From positions 49,446,722 to 49,510,721 of the forward strand of contig NC_056000.1 of assembly GCF_018446385.1 (NCBI RefSeq): DNA of 64,000 nt, in the 5' to 3' direction. Under the pieces are notes generated by a model. It was given only the letters and a program-made list of their open reading frames with translations. It was not told where the DNA came from and ran no database searches. Positions 48,002 through 59,695 of the stretch are shown piece after piece; within the stretch, counting starts at the first letter, position 1; every line of letters starts with the position of its first letter. The translations under genes were made by a program, and so were the position numbers. The stretch is from Zingiber officinale (lineage: Eukaryota > Streptophyta > Magnoliopsida > Zingiberales > Zingiberaceae).

Positions 48002-49548
48002 TGTTGGTGCAATATTCTCTAGGTCAAGGTTGACCTGGTTGACTGAGCCTAAATTGGGTCAAACTCGAGTCTTGATGTTTTGATGGTTTTGATGTTTGGA
48101 TTTCGATGTTTGACAATACATAGAGACAAGACATGGAGATTGCAGATGCAATTGTTCATGTGGGAGATTGTGAAGAAGAGTCAAGTAGGTCAATGTTGAC
48201 TGGATACTTGATTGGAAAATACTGGTGAGTGAAGCCAGGTGAAAATCCTAACTGGGAGGTTAGGCAGACTAGAAAGTCCTGGTGAGTGAAGTCATGCAGT
48301 TGTTGAAAGACCTAATGAGTGAAGCTAGGCAGTAAGGAAAGTCCTGGTGAGTGAAGCCAGGTGAAAGACCTAGTGAGTGAAGCTAGGCAGTAAGGAAAGT
48401 CCTGGTGAGTGAAGCCAGGCAGAGGAGAAGTCCTAGTGAGTGAAGCTAGGCAGAAGGGAAGTCCTGGTGAGTGAAGTCAGGCACAGGAAATCCAAATGAT
48501 TCAAGGTTGACCAGACATCTGGTGGAAGTCTAAGTGGGTCATGGAGGATCAGACACTTGGCACGAGGAGAAAAGTCCAAGTGGGTCAAAGGGATTGACCG
48601 GACACTTGGTGAGAGAGTCCTAGCAAGTCAAGGGTGGCCAGATGCTAGGCATGATGTACCAACAGGTCAAGGTTGACCGGATGTTGGTTTAGGGTGATTT
48701 GAACTTGGTTTTGGGCAAAAACAAGGAGCTGGATCGATCAGTCGATCGATTGGCTCATGCTCAATCGATTGGCTGATCGATTGGGTGAGTCCTCGCGACA
48801 AAGGCTTCCCCAATCGATCAGCCAATCGATTGGGGAGAATTCCCGATCGCACAGAAAGCCTCCCAATCGATCGGCCGATCGATTGGGAGCCTCCAATTGA
48901 TTGGCTGATCGATTGGGAGCTGCGATTTCACGGAATAAGCCTGGATCGATCGACCGATCGATCCAGGCAATTCCTAAGAGCACAGAGGCGCTCTAGATTG
49001 ATCAGTCGATCGATCTAAAGCCTCCCCAATCGATTGGGAGCAATCCAATCGATTGGGATCCGACCGTTGGCGCAGATATTAGCCGTTGGCGAGCGTTTCT
49101 TCGGCACGACTTCGATTCCACTCCACGGGCGATCACAACAGTTCTCCACAGCGATCTTCTTCACTCTCACGCCAGGTCTTGAAGATTCTTGGAAGCATTT
49201 CCAAGTCAAGAGGTGAATCTACAGCAAGAAGAAGAAGCTAGGGTTAGGGTTTCTTGTGTAAACCGTGTAAGCTTTCCCTTGTATTTTTTTCTCTTTGTTT
49301 CTTATTGTAGGGCTTCTCCGCCTTCGAAAGTTACCGAGAAGGAGTATTTTCATAGTGGAGGGTGCGTGAGTGTGTGGATCCTTGGACTAGTCACCTCTTC
49401 TTGAGGTGGATACCAAGTAAATCCCTAGAGTTAGCGTTGTGTGTTTGTTTTCTTATATTTCCGTTGCACATCATTGCAAGAGGCAAGCAACGACGAGCAC
49501 GAGATCGCGAAGAGCTATTCACCCCCTAGCTACATTTCGGTCCCAACA
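48002..49548 (+). repeat. Element B 5' LTR (1547 bp)
   Basis: Begins tgttggtgcaatattctct and ends tttcggtcccaaca. Repeats of agtcctggtgagtgaagcca (about 48225-48485) are followed by the palindrome array (48730-49060). Confidence 0.95.
48730..49060 (+). repeat. Element B LTR palindrome array
   Basis: About nine palindromes built on CAATCGATC...GATCGATTG or the variant TGGATCGATC...GATCGATCCA. One (48863-48888) is a perfect inverted repeat of over 24 bases centred on ggcc. Centres vary between copies. The position in the LTR (about 47-69 percent of its length) equals that in element A. A clear TATA box is not visible; cagatatta at about 49072 is a weak candidate. Confidence 0.92.
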
Positions 49549-49550
49549 AG

Positions 49551-49570
49551 TGGTATCAGAGCAAGGTTGC
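49551..49570 (+). other. Element B primer binding site (initiator-Met tRNA)
   Basis: tggtatcagagcaaggttgc, identical to element A, two bases inside the 5' LTR. Confidence 0.92.
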
Positions 49571-49671
49571 TCTTTACCGGAATCATCGCCGGAAGGGGCA
49601 AAAAGCTAGAGGGTGAAGAAGTTGAAGCAAATTCATCAAGTCAAAGAATTCATCATGAAGCTCAAATTCAA

Positions 49672-51207
49672 ATGGAATTCGGAGATGGATTCGGATTCGA
49701 CACGAGGGTGCCTCCACCATATGTATCCACGAGTTTCGATTTTTGGAAATCTAGAATCGAAAACTTTCTTATGATGGAGATAGAGCAATGGTTTGCTCTC
49801 ATGGAAGGCTTCGAAGCTCCAAGAAATTCAAAAGACAAGATCCTCAAGAAAAGCAAATGGAGTCAAGAACAAATTCAAAGGTGCGAGGCGAATGACAAGG
49901 TAACCAAGTTATTGGTTAACTTATTGCCAAGCACAATTCTTTGTAAAATTGGAGAATTTGAAGATGTCAAGGAGCTTTGGAGCAAATTGGCAATGATTCA
50001 TAAGATCCCCTCTACTGTACCGATTCAAGAAGAATCCAAAGAGGGTGACTCCGTGAGTCAAGATCAAGAGGAAGTGGACTCCGAAGTTGAGAGATGTTCA
50101 ACTTCCGAAGAAGAAGTCCAAGAAGCCTCATCTTCAAAGGAATGCAATGAAAAGAGCAAAGAGGGAGCATACTCTTTGTTCCATGTACAAGATGAAGATG
50201 ATGAAGCCTCCAACTCTAGGATTGAGGGGGAGCGATTTTCGTTGACATCGGTTCATGAAGAAAAAGAAGTCTCCACATCCGGGTCAAGAAAAGAAGAGGA
50301 TGAAGAAGCTTCCACCTCCACAAGTCGAGTCAAATCTATTGGAGGAGCATCATTGTCAGAAAAAGAAGTTTCTACCTCCGGATCAAAAGGAGAAGATGCC
50401 ATCCCTACACATGAAGGTATAAATATTTCAAATAAAAATAAACAACATATCATATGTTTTGAATGTAGGGAACATGGGCACTACAAGAGCAAATGCCCTA
50501 AATTGGCCAAGAAGAAGGGCCAAGTGGCACCAAAGGGCAAGGAGAAGCCCAAAGAGACCACTCCCGGAACAAAGAAGAGGAAGGGGCACATTGTGTGCTT
50601 CTCTTGCAATCAAAAGAGACACTATAGAAGTCAATGTCCCAAGGAGAAGAAAGCGGTCAAGGCTCAAGGCTCAAGGAGGAAGCACAATTCAAGGGGGAGC
50701 CTCCAAGGTAAAACGCAAGGTATCATTATTGAGCTTACCCCTTTAAATAATGGTAAAAAGCATGTTAGTTCTAATTTATATCATTTTAATGCTATTTACC
50801 ATAGAAATAGGAAGCATGATAACATTAAGGAAAAACATGTAGCTCTTCATGCTAAAACTACCACACCTAGGTCTAGGAAGGTAGATAAAAATTTAGGCAA
50901 GAATTCTAAGAATTTTAGTTACAAGCCTAAAAATAAAATTGCTCAAGGATTAAATGAAAAACCAAAAACTAAGGATTTAATGAGTGAAAATCGAATCTTG
51001 AGGTCAAGACTTGATAAATTAGAAAAGACCCTAAAAAGGATGGAAAATATCCTAAAAGGGCAAAATGAGCAAAATCTAAGTTTAGCACAACAAGGGTCAT
51101 CCAAGGGTCATAAAGGTTTGGGATACAAACCTAAAACCAAAAAGGATGCGCCTTCTTACCATAGAGTTCCATATAGTTATGGAACCAACCCTAGGCCTAG
51201 TGATTAA
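49672..51207 (+). pseudogene. Element B gag, cut short by a nonsense codon
   Basis: A 511-codon frame starts at MEFGDGFGFDTR (the open frame itself reaches back into the LTR). It has Copia-type gag (FDFWKSRIENFLMMEIEQWF), an acidic Ser/Glu-rich linker of repeated VSTSGS-like phrases, CCHC knuckles CFECREHGHYKSKC and CFSCNQKRHYRSQC, and a coiled coil (SENRILRSRLDKLEKTLKRM). A TAA at 51205-51207 stops it, but the same frame stays open to 51474. That extension encodes repeated KKSKKVTKKVTRKA phrases and the tail NRCWVPRSIFSIP, which matches the C-terminus of element A gag. So about 88 C-terminal residues were lost by one mutation. Confidence 0.88.
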
Positions 51208-52760
51208 GCCAAAAATACTAGGGGAGTTATCCCTAGAAGTATTTTTGCAACACCAAATGTGACCAAGACTTCTAAGAAGTCTAAGAAAGTCACTAAGAAG
51301 GTCACAAGGAAAGCAATCCTTACGGTTGACCTAGAAAATGTGACCAAGACCCCTAAGAAGCCTAACAATGTCACTAGGAAGGTATCTAGGAAGGCTATTC
51401 CTAGTGAGTACCTAGAGCATCCAAGGAGCACCAATAGGTGTTGGGTTCCTAGGAGCATTTTCTCTATCCCTTAGATGGGTTAGAGAGTGTCAACTCTAAT
51501 TGAAAGGGTAGTTAACTCAATCATGATGTTGGCACTCTAAGAGCATTTTCAAGGTTATTGTTAACTTTTGAAAATGATAAGGATTAATGGCTTGCTCTTG
51601 GAAAGAGTAAGATGTGCCATAATTTGAGTATTTGGATATAATTTTAATTGGCACAAGAAATCAAGTCTAAAGAAATGCTAAGTTGGGATGTTGACATTTT
51701 ATTGGGAAGTTAAAGGTAAATCTAAGTCTTATTTTAATTTGTTACTCTTTAAAAGAGTAATATGTGTCAAAATTTGAGGAATATGCTTAATTTAAATTGG
51801 CACAAATTAGGAAAAGTAAAAGAAATGTCAAAATTGGGGTTTGACATTTTCTTGGGACATTTTGGGCAATGTAGGGTTTAAACTTTAAGTTAGCTAAGGT
51901 TTAAGGATACTTAGATAGTTATTCTAGGTATTTTATTTATGCTAATTTGCCATGCTTTGTTTGCCCATCATATGTCATGACATCATATTTATTCTTGCAC
52001 TCATGACTTATTATGAAAAATACAAAAATATCATGTCATGCCATACATACATCATGTAGTTCTAGGAAATTTTCTTTTGAAAATTATTTATCTTTGATGT
52101 ATGTCATATCGCATCATGCATAATTTTTAAATTCCTTGAAATTAAGGACAAATGACATTTATTAACAAGTAACATCCTTGGTGGATGTTCATAACCTCAA
52201 AATACCTAAATAGATATGCATGATCCTTAGATTAAGACAAAACCAAAGTTTACATCTCACTAAGAACTATAAGGTGACTTGTATGTGGTTTCGTACACAT
52301 TGAATACAAGTGAGATGTTAGGATAATGAACAAAACTCAAGATATTGATTTAGTGCATTCTTTTGAGTTTTAAGTTCATCAAAACACATAGTTATGTATT
52401 TTCCGATCATTGGGAAAGCTAATGTACAAGTTATGTGCATTGAGACGAAAGAACATGGTTGGAAATTGATTTTGAAAATGATTTTAAAATACTTTTGGAA
52501 AACCTTGATGAAGACTATCTTTTGATAGTGATCATCATTGAATAGTTAGACACAAACTTGAAGAAAATACTAAGGTTTTTCCAAGTTTTCAAATTTATGT
52601 CAATCTTCGAAAATAGAAAGTATTTTCATAGAAAACTATTTTTTTTGATAATATATACCCTAAATAATGTCTACATGAATTTTCATGATTTTTGAAATTT
52701 TATAAAATTTTCTAGGGGTTTCTGAAGTTGACTGAAATGAAATTTCAGCAACTTCAGACC

Positions 52761-52940
52761 TTCAATCGATCACCCGATCGATTGAAGGGTCTCAATCGAT
52801 TGAGCGATCAATTGAGAGTGAGCTTCTCGCGAATAGAAGCTCACTGGATCAATCCATTGATCGATCCACACTAGCTGAATCGATTAGTGGATCGATTCAA
52901 GCAGGTTTAATCGATTAGGACTCAACTCCAATCGATTGGG
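52761..52940 (+). repeat. Element B internal palindromes
   Basis: About five to six copies of the element B palindrome type, for example caatcgatcacccgatcgat and ctgaatcgattagtggatcg. They are flanked on the left by cagcaacttcagacc and on the right by a tgctgattttggctg phrase, both with relatives at the matching place in element A. Confidence 0.88.
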
Positions 52941-53625
52941 AATGCTGATTTTGGCTGGGAAAGCTTGATTTCAGCATTTTGAACCACCTTTAGTCTAGGT
53001 AACCATCCCTTACCCCTCAAAACATATTTATATACATTTAGGGGGAGTTTTCATGATGAAAACAAGGACGAATTGGTTAAGGGAGACTAAGTAGAGGTTT
53101 GGGTTGAGGTTTGGTTTCAATATTAAATTTTTGAACCTCAAACTTCTAAATTTGAGTTTCCTAAAGATTTAGGGATTCCAAGTCATTATTGGTGCAATGA
53201 CAGAAGTTATGTGCATGTCTTTAAGGGGAGTTACTCTTTAAGGACATGAAAATCTATTTTTTTTTCATACACCTTGGAAGGTGGTTAACCTTCTTTAGCG
53301 AAAATGCTCAAAGTTGGGCATTTGAATGTAATGAAGAGTGGATATCTTCATTATTCATGTGATGTATGCTCACGGATGAACATTTGATGACAAGGAAGGG
53401 TATGTGACCTTCATTTGAATCGTGTGTGAATATACCAAGTGGTATATGCTCAAGGATGAGCGTTAAGAATAATGAAGGGTATGAGACCTTCGTTATTATG
53501 TTGTGAACAACGAGTGAAGTTGTAAACAACATTGAGTAACTCTTCAGGGGGAGAGTTTTTGATGTGTGCCAATAGGGGGAGAATGTAGGATTAAGTTAGA
53601 CCTTCATTATCTAAGAGGGAGGTTG

Positions 53626-54740
53626 TGTTGGTGCGGTTAGCACTAACGGTCTAACTCAGGTTTTGATGAATGACAAATTATGTTAAGTTAGGTTTGTCGT
53701 TATCTAACACTCTGATCGAGTGTACAGGCTAAGTCCAGACAGGTCGACGAGCTGACCGAATGTCTGACACGAAGTCCAAGCGGGTCGACGGGCTGACCGG
53801 ACCCTTGTCACGAAGTCCAAATGGGTCGAAGGGTTGACCGGATATTTGGCACGAAGTCCAACTAGGTCGACGGGATGATCGGATAGCTGGCGAGAAGTTC
53901 AGACGGGTCGAAGGGCTGACCGGACGTCTGGCAGGTGAGTAAAGGTAAGTCACTGGAAGGGAGTGACTGTGAGGACGCGTTCCCGGGAAGGGAACATTAG
54001 ACGTCGATCCGCTTAGATCCATTTCGAATATCTAAGTCGAGATTGTGACTAGATTCCGGTTTCGGAAAGACGGAATCTAAGTCATACTTTTTATATTGAA
54101 CTTATAAACTATGCTAACACTTTGTTTTGCAGGATATACATTATCTATTTGCCTCAGACTAACCTTGTCTTGTAGGAAAGATGTTCCCTGGAGAAAGGTG
54201 GTCGGGGCGCCCGGAGGTCTGGGCGCTCGGAAGGGATCCGGGCGCCCGGGAGGCAATTTTTATCCTATCACATCGTCGCCACGTGAAGCTCGCTGGTTGG
54301 ACCTGCCACGTCTCATCAGGGCGCCCGGAAGGGATCCGGAGCGCCCCGAGCCTCATATAAAAGAAGGGTCAGGGGTGGAGCTCAAAACAACAACTCTGAT
54401 TTGAAGAACTCGCTCTCCTGTGCTCCTACGACGTTGCAAAGCTCCGACAAACGCGCTGCTTCTCTTTTTAAGTCTCTTATTTTGTCGGTATTGCCTTAAT
54501 TCTTTCATTAGCATTTTCTGTAATTAGTTTGTAATATCTTTCGAACTGCTAGCGAATTGCCCATCGAAAGTACCCTCGTGTGCGAGCCTTGGAGTAGGAG
54601 TCGCCAAAGGCTCTGAACCAAGTAAAACTGGTTCTTGTGTTAGCATTGCATTGTTTTACTTTTCCGCTACGTTTACTCTTTTCGAACAAATTTTTTATAA
54701 TCGATATTCACCCCCCCCTATCGAAGTCTACGATCCAACA
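53626..54740 (+). mobile_element. Solo LTR (1115 bp) nested in element B
   Basis: Begins tgttggtgcggttagc and ends ctacgatccaaca, with exact duplications ggttg at 53621-53625 and 54741-54745. It contains repeated aagtcca...gggtcgacgggctgacc phrases (53730-53930). GGGCGCCC-centred palindromes (about 54205-54345) follow, and directly after them the TATA box catataaaag (54354-54363). It is left by recombination between the two LTRs of a third related family. Confidence 0.92.
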
Positions 54741-54849
54741 GGTTGCCCTCTAGAAAAGGAGGAGAATGAAGGAAATCCTCATTCATATTAGCATAAAGGA
54801 GTTTGAGGCTATGAGATTAGCCTAACTTAAATGAGATATTGTCAAACAT

Positions 54850-54864
54850 CAAAAAGGGGGAGAT
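54850..54864 (+). other. Element B polypurine tract
   Basis: aaaaagggggagat borders the 3' LTR, as in element A. Confidence 0.88.
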
Positions 54865-55670
54865 TGTTGGTGCAATATTCCCTAGGTCAAGGTTGACTTG
54901 GTTGATTGAGCCTAAATTGGGTCAAGGTCGAGTCTTGATGTTTTGATGGTTTTGATGTTTGGATTTCGATATTTGACAATACATAGAGACAAGACATGGA
55001 GATTAAGCCTGGATCGATTGGGAGCTGCGATTTCACGGAATAAGTCTGGATCGATCGACCGATCGATCCAGGTGATTCCCAATAGCACAGAGGCGCTCTA
55101 GATCAATCTGTCGATCGATCCAAAGCATCCCCAATCGATTGGGAGCAATCCAATCAATTGGGATCCGTCCGTTGGCGCAGATATTAGCTATTGGCGAGCG
55201 TTTCTTCGGCACGACTTCGATTCCACTCCACAGGCGATCACAGCAGTTCTCCACAGCGATCTTCTTCACTCTCACGCCAGGTCTTGAAGATTCTTGGAAG
55301 CATTTCCAAGTCAAGAGGCGAATCTACAACAAGAAGAAGAAGCTAGGATTAGGGTTTCTTGTGTAAACCGTGTAAGCTTTCCCTTGTATTTTCTTCTCTT
55401 TGTTTCTTGTTGTATTGAGAGTATTGTAGGGCTTGTCTGCCTTCGGTAGTTACCGAGAAGGAGTGTTTTCATAGTGGAGGGTGTGTGAGTGTGTGGATCC
55501 TTCGACTAGTCACCTCTTCTTGAGATGGATACCAAGTAAATCCCTAGAGTTAACGTTGAGTGTTTGTTTTCTTGTATTTCCGCTGCACATCATCGCAAGA
55601 GGCAAGCAACGACAAGCACGAGATCACGAAGAGCTATTCACCCCCCTGTAGCTACATTTCGGTTCCAACA
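54865..55670 (+). repeat. Element B 3' LTR with ~740-bp internal deletion
   Basis: Starts and ends like the 5' LTR, but jumps from gacatggagatt (about 55003) to the palindrome region (cctggatcgattgggagctg, about 55011). The tandem repeats and most palindromes are missing. The remaining copies (about 55045-55165) carry several point differences. Confidence 0.92.
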
Positions 55671-57540
55671 ATAAGCAGTGAATATATTATAAATATAAAT
55701 ATTTAGTTTGATATTGAAATGAGATTGCTTAAAAATAAAACCATTGATCAAAATTTACAAGAAAAAATAAATAAGGAAAAAGGACATTGGAAGAATGTAT
55801 TAATAAGAATTATTGTTATAGTTAAACATCTTGCAAAAAATAATTTGTCATTTCATGGTACAAATGAGAAAATTTATGAAGATAACAATGAAAATTTTTT
55901 AAGTTTAATTAAAATGATTGCAGAATTTGATCCAATAATGCAAAAACACCTTAAACATATTCAAAATGATAAAATTTATAATCATTATCTTGGTCATAAT
56001 ATACAAAATGAGTTAATAAATATATTGGTAAAAGAAGTAAATAATATTATAATTAAAAAAATAAAAGAGACAAAATACTTTTCAATTATACTTGATTGTA
56101 CTCCCGATGTAAGTCATCGAGAACAAATGTCTCTTGTATTAAGATGTGTAGATATTTCAACAAGTCCAATCAAAATAGAAGAATATTTTATAGAATTTTT
56201 AAAAGTAGATGACACATTAGGAAAATGTCTTTTTGATACGCTTATTAATGTAATAAAGAAAATTGAATTAGATGTAAATGACATAAGAGGACAAGGATAT
56301 GATAATTGGATTAATATGAAAGGTAAATAACAAGGTGTACAAATGGAATTGTTAGATATAAATTCTAGATATTTTTATATACCATGTGGTTGTCATAGTC
56401 TTAATTTAGTACTATGTGATATGGCTAATTCTTGTCCTAGTGCTATAATATTTTTTGGTGTGATACAACGTATGCACTCATTATTTTCTTCTTCTACAAA
56501 AAGATGGAAAATTTTACAAAATCGTGTTTCTAATTTAACTCTTAAACCATTATCACAAAAACGTTGGGGAAGTCATCTTGAAAGCGTTAAAGCAATAAAA
56601 TATTAAGTTCCAAAGATAAGAGAAGCTTTATATAAACTTGTAGAAACTAGTGAAGATCCTAAAATAAAAAGTGAAGCAAATTCTTTAGCAACATATGAAT
56701 TTGAAAATTTTGAATTTTTATTAGGTATGGTTATTTGATATGATATATTATTTACAGTTAATGCTGTTAGAAATTTTTTACAATATAAAGATATGAACAT
56801 TGCTACTGCATTAGATCAGTTAAAAGGTCTTGTTTCTTTTTTTTTTAATGATTATAGAGAAAATGGATTCATATCTGCTGTGATTTTTGCTAAAGAGATT
56901 GTAAATAAAATGAATATAGATCCAAAATTTCATGAAAAATGTATAATTAGAAGAAATAAACAATTTTATGAGAATAAAATTAATGAGGTGAAACTTCCAC
57001 TCGAAGAATCTTTTAAAATTAATTATTTTAATTATATTATTGACCATGTTATTTCTTCACTTCAAAGTAAATTTGAACAATTTAAAATATATGAAGAAAT
57101 TTTAATTTTTTATATGACGTAGAAAAGTTAAAATTGCATGAGGATGATTTTTTAAAAATAAAATATTTAAATCTTGAAAATATTTTAAAACATGATATGT
57201 TATTTGATATTGATGGTTTAGATTTATTTTTAGAATTAAAAGTTTTAAAAGAAATAAAAAATCTAGAATTAAAAATCACACTTGAGGTATTGAACCTTAT
57301 AAAAAATTAAATTCATTTCATAATGCATGGATAGCTTATATAATATTATTAACTATATCTGTTAGTGCCACTTCAGCAACAAGAAGTTTTTCAATATTAA
57401 AATTAATAAAGTCTTATTTACGTTCAACAATGTCTCTAGCAATTTTATCAATTGGAAAAAATTATTATCAAAACTTGAATATAAAAATTTAATTAATAAT
57501 TTTGCGTCTCAAAGAGCTAGAAAACTAAATTTTATATAAA

Positions 57541-58040
57541 AATCTATTTTTAAATTAGTATTTTATTTTTTAAAAAAAATTAAATACATCGTGGTCGGTT
57601 ACAAGTCCGAATGAAAAAGGATGAGGGAAAATTTTACGATCATGAGATGACTCCACAGAAAGCATCAGTTGGTCCCATGGACTTCATCCAAAAGAACTGA
57701 TACATAATTATACAAGTCTGAAATGTATATTAATTTCTCTTTTATGATTAAGTTAATTATAGTATTTTGGTGATCACAATATAATTTAACACTAAAATAA
57801 TATATATTAATGATAATATTGTATCATTAAAAAAGTTTTAGGTATCACAATTTTATTATTAGATTTATCAACCTAAGATTTATGTCCAACACTATTAATG
57901 GCAATATTAAATTAATTTTATTTGTAAATATAACATTAGTGAAATTGTATTGATCATTTATAGTATTGTGACTAAATTCACATCTATAATATTTTTTCAC
58001 ACTTTATTATTAAAAATTCTTAGTGGCAATTAGGTAATGT
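57541..58040. other. AT-rich intergenic sequence
   Basis: No frames or families recognised. Confidence 0.4.
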
Positions 58041-58455
58041 TAGAGCATCCATATCAGTCTCTCTATTACTATATATAAAATTTAGGATAAATAACTCGCT
58101 TTATTAAACTTAGACAATTACTTTTCACTACATACTACATCAATTATTCTAAAATTTTCATCATCCTTAATTTTTTTTTGTTATTTTCATCTCTTTCAAC
58201 TATTTTTTATTATTATATTTATGGAATGAATGGAAGGAGAGAGATTGAAAAAAATGAGTGGAATGAGAGAGATTAAAAAGAAATATTATTTTATTTTTAG
58301 GATAGAAATTTTATTCTCTAAATTTAGAAAATCATTATTTATCAAATCTAAATTTAGAGAATAAATAGGGTAGCTGATACAAAGGATTTTTAGTTACTCT
58401 ATATTCAAAATTGAAGATAAAATTTTTAGATAGAGCAGCTGATGTGCATGTTATG
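58041..58455. mobile_element. Possible MITE (~415 bp)
   Basis: The ends tagagcatccatatcag and ctgatgtgcatgttat are imperfect inverted repeats. The interior has inverted phrases (ctaaatttagaaaat and aatttagagaataa). Ends beginning gagcatc...cag are common in plant MITEs. Target duplications are unclear. Confidence 0.4.
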
Positions 58456-59695
58456 GTCAAAACTTCATCTGTTTGAACTGAAAGTTGAAGTTTTGCATGA
58501 TGAGTTATATCAAGATTTCATACGAATTGGAGGACTTTATAATTTGAGTGGGTAGACGTTAACAACCTCAATGGAGAATCATAAGCTAATGAAAGGATTG
58601 TTGGACTAGTGAGTGAACTGCTATGAACTTGGTCTTAGACGTCATTTTGGTTCAGAATTTGGGTTACACTTCCAGACATATCATGTTCTTCGAAAGTTAG
58701 ATAGTTGAACTTGTGCCAGTGTGGAGCTTTTCTGCATGCTGATCACTGTGTTGACAAACCCTTTAGTTGTAGTGGCCATGGCCCTCTTGCCCATTACATT
58801 TGCTTGTCTTGATCAAACTCTGACAAACCCAAGCTATTGGGACTCGACTTGTTTTTGTTGGTGTCTTGTGGTGGTTGAAATTCTGGTCCATGATTCTTAA
58901 TCATTTTTTTTTCATTTTGCAGAAAAGTAGAAGGGAAAAGAAGAAGAAGATAGAAAGAGGAAAAGAAAGTGAAAGATTGTGCTAAAATGCCTTTCCGCGT
59001 AAGCTACATTAGAGGGAATAAAAGTTGTGTGATCCACAATTTCTGCACAATCTCATTGAACATTTTATTCATGGGGTATATATCATCATGTAATAGCCGC
59101 TGTCAAAGAGTCTCTGGTTTGTTTTTACATGTATGCATTTTCCATATTCATTGTATAGAAGTTCCTTCGCAGAAGAAAAACTTCTTTGCAACAAGCTCGC
59201 TCAGGAACTCCAGATCATGAACCATGGAGAAAGCTGGTTTTCCATCATCACATTTAACATTATCACAAGGATCATGTCTTCCAGATAACAAGACACTAAC
59301 TGCCAACCGTTGCATTAATTACAGCATTTGTACAACATGAGCCATGCAAAGAACTTCACCATTGTAGTTGAAGAGGACCGCAAAATTATTGAACCAATAC
59401 CATCTTTTGCTTTCCTTTTCCATGCAGTGTTAATTTGTCACTTTAATGCCTTTAATGATGGAGTACAAAGAACCACCAAAAGGAGATAGAAACACAATTT
59501 ACGAAAAGAAATTGTAGTATCAAGCATGACAGAGCAATGGTCATCCAACTGCCATTGGGCACACTTGACAATATTTGCCTAATTTCTATTTGCTCTATTG
59601 TTAAATAAAAATCCACACTCGCTTGTTTTACTGCTTTTCTGTGTCATTACAAGTCATTGTAAAGGAAGAGGAACACAATACAACATATAGTTAGA
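58456..59695. other. Intergenic sequence downstream of the USP gene
   Basis: About 1.2 kb without a supported coding exon on either strand. Short frames (for example 58969-59220 +) show no recognisable domain. The part nearest 59695 is presumably the 3' UTR of the USP gene. Confidence 0.4.

Larger units (their letters stand above)
48002..55670 (+). mobile_element. Element B: gag-only Copia-like LTR retrotransposon
   Basis: Flanked by exact duplications ataag (47997-48001 and 55671-55675). Order is 5' LTR (48002-49548), primer site (49551-49570), gag (49672-51207 plus lost tail to 51474), long non-coding region, polypurine tract (54850-54864) and 3' LTR (54865-55670). A solo LTR of another element sits at 53626-54740. 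No pol region exists. The gag, primer site, polypurine tract and LTR start are shared with element A. The palindromes are not. Confidence 0.92.
47340..57540 (+). pseudogene. hAT transposase (TTF-zinc-finger type), dead and split by element B
   Basis: The plus strand holds an AT-rich, heavily mutated transposase of the plant TTF/hAT class. The first part (about 47380-47996) reads pieces such as KKKKIEEFIQSHRF, IIQNIYDP, WKNIHTYLIDLLVEKG and NEGCRDWKN with several TAA stops. Element B then interrupts the frame. The second part resumes at 55671, with EMRLLKNKTIDQNLQEK, FLSLIKMIAEFDPIMQKH, HNIQNELINILV and YFSIILDCTPDVSHREQM (55719-56330). It continues with CGCHSLNLVLCDMA (56343-56606) and the dimerisation-type end SATSATRSFSILKL...SYLRSTMSLAIL (about 57350-57440) in shifted frames. 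The final QRARKLNFI matches the 3' part of the element at 10903-11824. Terminal repeats were not found. Confidence 0.82.

Noticed and set aside
49015-49216. Frames around 49034-49209 on both strands, repeated at 55033-55366
   Set aside because: They are LTR sequence of element B, present in both LTRs.
49441-49671. N-terminal extension of element B gag into the LTR
   Set aside because: The extra 77 codons cover LTR and primer site. The gag homology starts at the methionine at 49672.
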